Origin: Bryobacteraceae bacterium
GTDB taxonomy: Bacteria > Acidobacteriota > Terriglobia > Bryobacterales > Bryobacteraceae
NCBI GenBank assembly: GCA_025350445.1
Contig: JANXXV010000976.1
Coordinates: 1-5,587 of the forward strand
DNA: 5,587 nucleotides
Direction of reading: 5' to 3'
In this document: one piece after another, positions 1 through 5,575 of the stretch
Layout of the letters: each line of letters opens with the position of its first letter
Numbering within the stretch: the stretch's first letter is position 1
Position numbers and translations under genes: made by a program
Notes under the pieces: model-generated
What the model was told of the DNA's origin: nothing
What the model saw: the letters and a program-made list of their open reading frames with translations, nothing else
Database searches by the model: none

Positions 1-443
1 CAGGCCCGGTCGAAGGAAACGCCGTCTGGAATCTTTTCTACTCCGCGACGAACGATCCAGTCCATCACGCGGATATACTGCGCAAAGCCACCGCCGGCAG
101 GCTCAAAACCCGCCGTGATGCCCACCTTCTTATAGACCGCACACTGCGCGTAGAGCTTCCGGTCGCAGTAGAAACAGTTGGAACAGGGGATGTGATGGAA
201 CGCGATTACCCGGTCGCCCGGCTGAAAACTGGTGACCCCGGAGCCCGCGGCAACCACCGTGCCGGCGGTTTCATGCCCATAAATCCGGGGACCGGGCAGC
301 AGATCATATTCAATCTTCTTAAGATCGGTATGGCAGATGCCGCAGCTTTCCACCTTGACGAGAAGCTCCCCCGGTCCGATAGCCGGGATGGAAACCTCCT
401 CGACGGCGACGGTATGGCTACCCTGATAGACCGCAGCCTTCAT
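1..443 (-). CDS. Zinc-dependent medium-chain alcohol dehydrogenase, N-terminal part (runs off the left edge)
   Basis: The reading frame gives 147 residues and then leaves the window, so only the GroES-like catalytic domain is visible. The start MKAAVYQG is typical of the medium-chain dehydrogenase/reductase (MDR) family. Catalytic zinc ligands C37 (in CGICHTD, 34-40) and H57-E58 (GHE, 56-58) are present. The structural zinc set C87, C90, C93, C101 has the classical CxxCxxCx7C spacing. GDRV at 76-79 is also typical. The NAD(P)-binding Rossmann domain would lie outside the window. Enzymes of this type interconvert alcohols and aldehydes or ketones with NAD(P)H. The gene follows hpnG on the same strand, so I infer a role in hopanoid side-chain processing, possibly reduction of ribosylhopane to bacteriohopanetetrol; the substrate is not shown by the sequence. 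The ATG at 443 has no clear ribosome site. An in-frame TTG at 497 does, and would add 18 residues. Family is certain, substrate unknown. Confidence 0.93.
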   Translation of the reverse strand, partial: MKAAVYQGSHTVAVEEVSIPAIGPGELLVKVESCGICHTDLKKIEYDLLPGPRIYGHETAGTVVAAGSGVTSFQPGDRVIAFHHIPCSNCFYCDRKLYAQCAVYKKVGITAGFEPAGGGFAQYIRVMDWIVRRGVEKIPDGVSFDRA

Positions 444-477
444 GGTTGCGGGTATCGGTTCACCGGTCTTCGTCTGA

Positions 478-1164
478 TCAGAAACTGCAGTTTGCAAAAA
501 AATCTCCCAACGCTTTCGCCGCACGGCCGCTATTTCGATTCAACCGCAGCAGCTCCGGGACCAGCCGGAAGGGACTACCCAGCGCGCGTTTTACAATCCG
601 CGACCTGCTGAATCGGCCCTCCTGATCCCGCATCTCGTTCAAATCCAATGCAATCTCTTCACCGGCGGTATCGGACACCGCCCGGACGCAGAAGAAGGGC
701 AACCGCCACTCCCTGGCGCAGCGCTCAATGGCCGCCGCCTCCATCTCCACCACAGCGGGCCCAGTGGCGTACCACCGCGCTTTCTCTACCGCCGTTCCCG
801 CTACCCGGTCCATCGATAGCAACCGGCCAGTCCGGAACTTCATCGCTGTCACCGGCTGCAGCGCGTCCCATCCGTTCACCTTGGACGCCACGAAAAGATC
901 ACCGACCGATAACGCCGGATCGAGCGCCCCACATAACCCAGTGCTCACTACGGCCTCAAACGGTTCCCGGCTTTTCACTTCTTCCGCAGCCATCCCCGCC
1001 AAACGAGGACCCGGACCGTCCGCAGCCATCAACAGCCGCATTCCGTTCAATACCGCAATTCGTGAAAACTGAACTTTCCATCCGGGGCGAACCACCATTT
1101 CGGCACGGCTCAGAATCCCGGCGAACTCAAAATCTTCCGCGGCTACCACCAGCACGTTCTTCAC
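478..1164 (-). CDS. hpnG: HpnG-type hopanoid nucleosidase (adenosylhopane nucleosidase), nucleoside phosphorylase fold
   Basis: This 228-residue protein belongs to the PNP/UDP phosphorylase (MTA/SAH nucleosidase-like) superfamily. Visible marks, numbered from the GTG start, are VLVVAAEDFEF near the N-terminus (4-14), the phosphorylase-type STGLCGAL (74-81), GD (88-89), the ribose-binding VEMEA (139-143, with M141 and E142), and RAVSD (161-165), whose D165 is at the position of the purine-interacting catalytic Asp of the family. In hopanoid producers HpnG removes adenine from adenosylhopane to give ribosylhopane; assignment to HpnG rather than a general nucleosidase rests on its place behind shc and hpnA. 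I chose the GTG at 1164 because it forms a GTGA overlap with the hpnA stop, like the other junctions. A TTG two codons upstream (1170) is also possible and has GAGAA at better spacing. The tail contains a seven-T tract (496-502) just before the stop. The adenosyl-adding enzyme HpnH is not in the window. Confidence 0.9.
   Translation of the reverse strand: MKNVLVVAAEDFEFAGILSRAEMVVRPGWKVQFSRIAVLNGMRLLMAADGPGPRLAGMAAEEVKSREPFEAVVSTGLCGALDPALSVGDLFVASKVNGWDALQPVTAMKFRTGRLLSMDRVAGTAVEKARWYATGPAVVEMEAAAIERCAREWRLPFFCVRAVSDTAGEEIALDLNEMRDQEGRFSRSRIVKRALGSPFRLVPELLRLNRNSGRAAKALGDFFANCSF
504..508 (-). promoter_or_regulatory. Possible ribosome binding site (GGGAG) for an upstream TTG start of the dehydrogenase
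   Basis: On the minus strand GGGAG is followed after six bases by TTG (497-495). This TTG is in frame with the dehydrogenase, and the frame stays open from there to the ATG at 443. The site lies inside the 3' end of hpnG. The ATG at 443 has no comparable site. Using the TTG would add 18 residues that are not typical of the family, so the site decides the start only if expression data support it. Confidence 0.3.
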
Positions 1165-2150
1165 CGGCAATAACCATTCTCACGAAACCATTCCACCGCC
1201 CGGGCTAGCGCTATATCCACCGGTCCCGGCGTAAAGCCCAATTCCCCGGCCGCCTTGGCGTGGGACGCAAACATCTTCTTACCCGCCATCTTCACTCCGT
1301 CCAGCGGAGCCCTGGGTGCCCGACCGCTCACATTCGCCCAACCCGTGCTGGCCATTCCGGCCAGATACGCCACAAAATACGGGATTTGTACCCTGGGCGC
1401 CTTACAAGCGCTGATCCGTTCCAGTTTCTCAAATATCTGCCGGAGAGTCAGGTTCTGGCAGCCCAGAATGTACCGCTCCCCCGGTCTGCCTTTTTCGCAG
1501 GCCAACAAGTGCCCCTCAGCAGTATCCCGCACATCCACCAGGTTCAGCCCGGTGTCCAAATACGCCGGCATCGCATTGCGAAGAAAATCCACAATGATCT
1601 TTCCCGTGGGAGTCGGCTTAAAATCATGGTCCCCCACCGGTGCCGTGGGATTTACAATCACCACCGGAAACCCCGATCCGGCGAATTCGAGCGCCACCTG
1701 CTCCGCCTGAAACTTGGAGCGCTTGTAGGCCCCCACCATGTCATGCAAACTTACCGGCTGGTCTTCGTCCCCTGGGCGGTCCTTGGGGATGCCGATACAA
1801 CCCACGGTACTGGTGTAAACAACCCGCTCCACCCCGGCCGATCTTGCCGCGGAAAGCAGATTCCGCGTTCCATCTACATTAGACCGGTACAACTCACTCG
1901 AATCTTTCGCCCAGAGACGGTAGTCGGCGGCTACATGAAAAACAAGCCCACATCCCGCTACCGCCCGTTCCAGAGAAACCGGATCCCGCAGATCGCCTGT
2001 AACTACCTCGAAATTCGACTCTAAATCCAGTTCTTTCAGGCGCTTAACATCTCGAACCAGCGCCCGGACCGAATAGCCCCGGTCCAACAACTTCCGTGCC
2101 ACGTGCCACCCGAGGAATCCGGTGGCTCCTGTAATCAGCGCCGGTTTCAC
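1161..2150 (-). CDS. hpnA: HpnA, hopanoid-associated NAD(P)-dependent sugar epimerase/dehydrogenase (extended SDR)
   Basis: The 329-residue product is an extended short-chain dehydrogenase/reductase. It has the nucleotide-binding GATGFLG at 8-14, an acidic GD at 52-53 after the third strand, FHVAA at 71-75, and a catalytic triad made of S114 (in YTSTVG, 112-117), Y142 and K146 (YKRSK). NPTAPVGDHD (168-177) follows, as in UDP-glucose epimerase and dihydroflavonol reductase relatives. The length matches the HpnA family (about 330 residues), which recurs in hopanoid loci and is named a sugar epimerase; its exact reaction is, as far as I know, not settled. I infer that it acts on the polyol side chain or an attached sugar. 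The GTG start at 2150 overlaps the shc stop by four bases (GTGA), and the Rossmann motif begins right after it. There is no Shine-Dalgarno sequence in front, so translation is probably coupled to shc. Its own stop overlaps hpnG in the same way. Confidence 0.93.
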   Translation of the reverse strand: MKPALITGATGFLGWHVARKLLDRGYSVRALVRDVKRLKELDLESNFEVVTGDLRDPVSLERAVAGCGLVFHVAADYRLWAKDSSELYRSNVDGTRNLLSAARSAGVERVVYTSTVGCIGIPKDRPGDEDQPVSLHDMVGAYKRSKFQAEQVALEFAGSGFPVVIVNPTAPVGDHDFKPTPTGKIIVDFLRNAMPAYLDTGLNLVDVRDTAEGHLLACEKGRPGERYILGCQNLTLRQIFEKLERISACKAPRVQIPYFVAYLAGMASTGWANVSGRAPRAPLDGVKMAGKKMFASHAKAAGELGFTPGPVDIALARAVEWFRENGYCR

Positions 2151-4123
2151 CGGACGCTGACGGCTGTACTACTTAGCTGATTCCGTTCCATGCCGTTCCG
2201 ATGCACATCCTTCCTCTTGGAGAAGCTGGATAACGCCAACAGCGGGAACATATCCCGATACAAGTGATAGGAAAGATAGAAAACTTTCGGGAATCCGGTT
2301 CCCGTCGCCACTTTTTCGTCCCAAGTTCCGTCTTCGCGCTGGGTTTCAATCAAGTACTCAATGCCCTTGTTTACGCTGAGACTGGTGTCGTCCCCGCCAG
2401 CGAGCAATCCGAGAATAGCCCAAGCCGTCTGGGAAGGGGTACTCGGCGCAGCCGTGAAGGATTCATTATTGTAGCTGGCACAGCTCTCGCCCCACCCGCC
2501 ATCCGCATTCTGGATGGAACGCAGCCACTCACCGGCACGAAGCACATACACTTCCCGATCGCCGATACCGGCAGCCTTCAATCCACGCAAGGCGAGGAAC
2601 GTACCGTAGATGTAATCCACGCCCCAGCGGCCGTACCAACTGCCGTCCTGTTCCTGCGTCTTGATCAGATACTGCACTGCTCGCCGCACCGCCGGTTGAT
2701 CCGAGGGCACGCCGCAAACGCAGAGCGCTTCGAGTACGCGTCCGGTAATATCGGGACACGTGGGATCGAGCATCGCATTATGATCGGCAAAGGGCACGTT
2801 ACTCAGGGGCTTCCAGTTGTTGTCCACGTCGAATGCCGCCCAGCCGCCATCCTTCGACTGCATATCCAGCAGCCAGTTCATCGCGCGCCGTTCGCAAGCC
2901 TTCTGTGCGACTGCATCGGTAGCCTTGGCGTGGCGCAAGGCGAGAAGCACCATCGCTGTGTCGTCGATATCCGGGTAGAACTCATTGGCAAACTCGAAAT
3001 ACCAGCCCGAGGGCTCGGTATTGGGACGCTTCACAGACCAGTCGCCTTTTCGGCGGACTTCCTTGGTCAACAGCCAGTCGGCCGTGCGGGTGAGCGCGGC
3101 CGGCGGCGCAAGCTCGGATTCGCCCAATGCGAACGCCGCAATCGCGGTATCCCAAACCGGGGAAAAACAGGGCTGGAAGAAGAAATGCTCCTCGTTATCC
3201 ACCATCAGCGAATCGAACTGCCGCTGCGCCTCCACCCGGTCCGGATGGTCCGGCGCGTAGCCCAGAAGATCCAGAGCCATGATGGCGTACATCATCGGCG
3301 GATAGATGGCGCCCAAACCGTCGGTATACTTGGTGCGCTCGAGCATCCACTGCTCGGCGCGCAGAATCGCGGTCTTGCGAAGGCTCTTCGATCCGTACCT
3401 TTCCCAGTACTTCGCCAGTTTGTCCAGCGCCAAAAAGACGTTGCGCCAAGTGGCGAATTCACGGTCCATGAACCAGCGGAAGCCATTCGTTTCAGTAAGA
3501 AACAGCTCCTGCAGATTGAATCCGTCCGGCACCGGCCGCTGCGGATTCGAGGCATGCACGATAGAAAGCGGAATGACGATGGCCCGTGTCCAGGAAGACA
3601 TCTGGTAAATGAAATTTCCGGGCAGCAACATCACTTCAGGGGGAATGGAAGGGCAGAATTCGCGCGGATAAAGGTTGAAAAAACTTAGATTAACCTTGAC
3701 GTAGCTGTTAGCGGCGTTGATGCCGCCAAGCGCCAGAATGCGCTCCCGTGCAGCCGTGAGCTTCGGGTCGTCATACGGCAACCCCGCCAATTTCAGCGCA
3801 AAATATGCTTTGACTGTGGCACTGACGTCTGCCGGGCCGCCGGGATATACGTTGAATCCGCCATCGGGCAATTGGCGCGCCAGGATGGATAGTACCGCAC
3901 GGTCCACCACACGCCGGGTGGGCGGATTCCATTCACTGCCCCGCGGAGGATAAAGCCACAACTGGAGAAGGATATAGTCGGATTCGAGAGTGGTATCGGC
4001 GGTTAGTTCCGCCCACCAGAACCCCGACTTATGCTGCTGATTCAACAGCGCATCGGCGGAGCGCCGCATGGCCTTGTCGGCACCGGTTATCAGCACGTCC
4101 GCAAACTGGAGCCCTGAACTCAT
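2147..4123 (-). CDS. shc: Squalene-hopene cyclase
   Basis: The enzyme cyclises squalene to hopene/hopanol in one protonation-driven cascade and is a monotopic protein of the inner face of the membrane. The 658 residues fit the family (about 620-720). The catalytic DxDD motif is DIDD at 385-388; D387 matches the proton-donating Asp of the Alicyclobacillus enzyme. Six QW repeats (QxxxGxW/F) are visible, starting at Q30, Q84, Q422, Q490, Q538 and Q595; they tie the alpha/alpha barrels together. The C-terminal GTGFPKVFYLSYHLYRDMFP (607-626) is the conserved end of the second barrel. DHNAMLDP (447-454) lies in the active-site region. The protein looks intact. A basic polar tail of about 20 residues (636-658) follows the last conserved block. 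The ATG at 4123 overlaps the ispH stop (ATGA). It has no ribosome site in front, only a pyrimidine-rich stretch, so translation is probably coupled to ispH. Confidence 0.98.
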   Translation of the reverse strand: MSSGLQFADVLITGADKAMRRSADALLNQQHKSGFWWAELTADTTLESDYILLQLWLYPPRGSEWNPPTRRVVDRAVLSILARQLPDGGFNVYPGGPADVSATVKAYFALKLAGLPYDDPKLTAARERILALGGINAANSYVKVNLSFFNLYPREFCPSIPPEVMLLPGNFIYQMSSWTRAIVIPLSIVHASNPQRPVPDGFNLQELFLTETNGFRWFMDREFATWRNVFLALDKLAKYWERYGSKSLRKTAILRAEQWMLERTKYTDGLGAIYPPMMYAIMALDLLGYAPDHPDRVEAQRQFDSLMVDNEEHFFFQPCFSPVWDTAIAAFALGESELAPPAALTRTADWLLTKEVRRKGDWSVKRPNTEPSGWYFEFANEFYPDIDDTAMVLLALRHAKATDAVAQKACERRAMNWLLDMQSKDGGWAAFDVDNNWKPLSNVPFADHNAMLDPTCPDITGRVLEALCVCGVPSDQPAVRRAVQYLIKTQEQDGSWYGRWGVDYIYGTFLALRGLKAAGIGDREVYVLRAGEWLRSIQNADGGWGESCASYNNESFTAAPSTPSQTAWAILGLLAGGDDTSLSVNKGIEYLIETQREDGTWDEKVATGTGFPKVFYLSYHLYRDMFPLLALSSFSKRKDVHRNGMERNQLSSTAVSVR

Positions 4124-5127
4124 AGTGAGGCGGAGGGAAGGCTGATATTAGTGAGACGGAGTGAGGCGGACGTCAGCTCACCCGGCAACGAGAAGCGCAC
4201 ATCCTCTTCTTTCAGTTCCATTTCCTCCACGCGGCTAAAGCCGTACTTGCCTAGCGATTGAATCAATTGCTGCACCAAATTCTCCGGAGCGGATGCGCCC
4301 GCCGTAACCGCAATGGTCTTCACGCCCGTGATCCATTCCGGCTTTACTTCGCGCTCGTCGTCCACCAGGAACGCCGGCACGCCCGCCTGATCGCAAACCT
4401 CTACCAGACGCAACGAATTGGAGCTGTTCCGCGAGCCCACCACCAACAATAAATCGCAAATCGGCGCAACGGCCTTCACACCCAATTGGCGATTTTCAGT
4501 AGCGTAACAGATATCCTGGCCGGGAGGGCCTTTAATCCCGGGATATTTCTCCTTCAGCCGGGCAACCACATGCCGGGTTTCATCTAAACTTAGGGTGGTC
4601 TGCGTCAGATAGCACATCTTCGACGGGTCAGAAATCTGCAAGTTATCGACATCATCCACGGTAGAGACCAAGATAGTGGATTCAGGAGCCTCGCCCAAAG
4701 TTCCAATTACTTCATCGTGATACTTATGGCCAATCAGGATGATGGTGTAGTTCTGCCGCGCGAATTTCACCGCTTCCAGGTGGACCTTAGTGACCAGCGG
4801 ACAAGTAGCGTCGATCACTTCGAGCAGCCGTTCCCGCGCTTCCTTTCGCACCGCCGGTGAGACGCCGTGGGCGCTGAAGATCACGCGGCCACCGGATGGG
4901 ACCTCGCTAAGCTCTTCCACAAAAATGGCCCCGGCTGCCCGCAACTCCTCTACAACGTGGCGGTTGTGGACTATTTCCTTTCGAACGTAGATGGGCGCGC
5001 CGTAAAGATCCAGTGCGATTCGCACCACGTCGATGGCGCGGACGACTCCAGCGCAAAATCCGCGCGGGCTGAGCAGGATGATTTTCTTCTCGCCGGAAGC
5101 GTCTACGGCAGTTACGGTATCGGGCAT
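4120..5127 (-). CDS. ispH: 4-hydroxy-3-methylbut-2-enyl diphosphate reductase (HMBPP reductase)
   Basis: IspH (LytB) is the iron-sulfur enzyme that converts HMBPP to IPP and DMAPP in the last step of the cytosolic MEP pathway, supplying precursors for squalene. The three cluster cysteines are C25 (PRGFCAGV), C109 (DATCP) and C207 (DICYATENRQ). Substrate-binding residues are present: H54 (VHN), H87 (SAHG), H137 and E139 (HDEV), the LTQTTLS stretch at 174-180, S235-S236-N237 and S279 (TAGASAPE). These correspond to the known E. coli active-site set. At 335 residues it is a little longer than the E. coli protein (316). It has about 14 extra N-terminal residues and a Ser/Leu-rich C-terminal tail (about 313-335) that contains SASL twice. 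The ATG at 5127 is only about 12 bases from a TATAAT box. It is the first gene of the hopanoid operon and overlaps shc by four bases. Confidence 0.98.
   Translation of the reverse strand: MPDTVTAVDASGEKKIILLSPRGFCAGVVRAIDVVRIALDLYGAPIYVRKEIVHNRHVVEELRAAGAIFVEELSEVPSGGRVIFSAHGVSPAVRKEARERLLEVIDATCPLVTKVHLEAVKFARQNYTIILIGHKYHDEVIGTLGEAPESTILVSTVDDVDNLQISDPSKMCYLTQTTLSLDETRHVVARLKEKYPGIKGPPGQDICYATENRQLGVKAVAPICDLLLVVGSRNSSNSLRLVEVCDQAGVPAFLVDDEREVKPEWITGVKTIAVTAGASAPENLVQQLIQSLGKYGFSRVEEMELKEEDVRFSLPGELTSASLRLTNISLPSASL
4124..4170. repeat. Three copies of an 11-base unit at the 3' end of ispH
   Basis: On the plus strand AGTGAGGCGGA occurs at 4124-4134 and 4160-4170, and AGTGAGACGGA at 4150-4160. 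On the coding strand the two perfect copies encode SASL twice in the IspH C-terminal tail. The copy nearest the stop places a CU-rich stretch directly in front of the shc start codon. This looks like local duplication that lengthened the IspH tail. Confidence 0.6.
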
Positions 5128-5138
5128 AGGAATCTCAC

Positions 5139-5147
5139 ATTATAGCA
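5139..5147 (-). promoter_or_regulatory. Extended -10 promoter of the ispH-led operon
   Basis: On the minus strand the bases read TGC followed by a perfect TATAAT (5144 to 5139), an extended -10 element (TGnTATAAT) of the housekeeping sigma factor. No good -35 is found 16-19 bases upstream, which is common for extended -10 promoters. A start site about seven bases downstream would fall near 5132, leaving only about five bases before the ispH ATG at 5127. The transcript would then be nearly leaderless. A weak GAGA at 5136-5133, six to seven bases before the ATG, could serve as a ribosome site only if transcription started further upstream. Confidence 0.55.
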
Positions 5148-5155
5148 ACATGTTG
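5146..5155. promoter_or_regulatory. Perfect 10-base palindrome CAACATGTTG over the ispH promoter
   Basis: CAACATGTTG is its own reverse complement. It occupies the space between the -35 and -10 positions and shares two bases with the TG of the extended -10. A dimeric regulator bound here would block RNA polymerase. Position and symmetry are seen; the operator role is inferred, and short palindromes also occur by chance. Confidence 0.3.
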
Positions 5156-5251
5156 GCGTAGGCACACACCATCGTTTTTTGCATTTTTAGCGGGGAGATG
5201 GAGAGTCGGCGGGTAAGCGTCAATTTAGCGTAAGCGGTCGAAAGTTACGAG

Positions 5252-5269
5252 GCTTCCAAAAGCGGAAGC
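5252..5269. other. Small hairpin, 6-bp stem
   Basis: GCTTCC (5252-5257) pairs with GGAAGC (5264-5269) across a six-base loop AAAAGC. No T tract follows on either strand, so it is not a typical intrinsic terminator. It directly abuts the first copy of the GCAGGGGCCTC repeat. Confidence 0.4.
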
Positions 5270-5416
5270 AGGGGCCTCCACGCCGGCGGCGACGGTGCCC
5301 GCATTAGTGTAGTGTCCGCAAATTGGCCAGGCACTCGGATTGGAGGGCAGAGCACCGGCTCCGCACCTATCCGCCTGGATGGCGCATGTGTTCCGGGAAG
5401 CCGAGGCAGGGGCCTC
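5263..5416. repeat. Direct repeat pair containing GCAGGGGCCTC
   Basis: GCAGGGGCCTC occurs at 5268-5278 and 5406-5416, 138 bases apart. Extending left to 5263 and 5401 gives 14 matches in 16 positions (CnGAnGCAGGGGCCTC). Each copy overlaps or touches a hairpin. Function unknown. Confidence 0.45.
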
Positions 5417-5438
5417 GCGTGCGGACCAAGGGATCCGC
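5402..5438. other. Two consecutive small hairpins
   Basis: CGAGGC (5402-5407) pairs with GCCTCG (5412-5417) over an AGGG loop. Right after it GCGGA (5421-5425) pairs with TCCGC (5434-5438) over eight bases. Two adjacent GC-rich stems in a non-coding stretch hint at a folded RNA, but no T run follows and no known RNA family is recognised. Confidence 0.35.
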
Positions 5439-5575
5439 CGTCGAAGGCTGTCTAGTTATTTTGAAGCCGGTACACCAAGAGTCTGTCGGAGTGAACCAGA
5501 TTTCGTTTCTGAGCCGAGGCGACTGGCTGGGCGGAATTCATCATACCCCGTATAGTAGAAAACACTTTGTAGCGT

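Larger units (their letters stand above)
1..5147 (-). other. Hopanoid biosynthesis operon ispH-shc-hpnA-hpnG-dehydrogenase
   Basis: All five genes lie on one strand. Three successive four-base stop/start overlaps occur at 4120-4123 (ATGA), 2147-2150 (GTGA) and 1161-1164 (GTGA). The gap before the dehydrogenase ATG is 34 bases. I see no hairpin-plus-T terminator between the genes. The only convincing promoter is the one in front of ispH. The order follows the pathway: isoprenoid supply, cyclisation, side-chain work. Squalene synthesis genes and hpnH are absent here and may lie beyond the left edge or elsewhere. That the genes form one transcript is inferred from spacing. Confidence 0.85.

Noticed and set aside
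192..611. 139-codon plus-strand frame
   Set aside because: Opposite the dehydrogenase and the end of hpnG. The zinc-ligand pattern on the minus strand shows which strand is coding.
648..1208. 186-codon plus-strand frame
   Set aside because: Antisense to hpnG and the end of hpnA; a Pro/Arg/Ser-rich product without domains.
1260..2024. 254-codon plus-strand frame
   Set aside because: Antisense to hpnA, which is intact with the Rossmann motif and Ser/Tyr/Lys triad.
2264..3688. 474-codon open frame on the plus strand
   Set aside because: It lies wholly antisense to shc, whose protein has all cyclase motifs. The product has no recognisable domain; long antisense frames are common opposite GC-rich genes.
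5145..5188. 14-codon minus-strand leader peptide (MQKTMVCAYANMLL)
   Set aside because: It would start upstream of the best promoter and end within the -10 box, with no good ribosome site; probably chance.
5280..5440. Cobalamin riboswitch or RNase P RNA in the spacer
   Set aside because: The conserved B12-box and RNase P core motifs were not found by eye on either strand.
5551..5556. TATAGT as a plus-strand -10 box
   Set aside because: No acceptable -35 at 16-18 bases and no TG extension; the downstream gene, if any, is outside the window.
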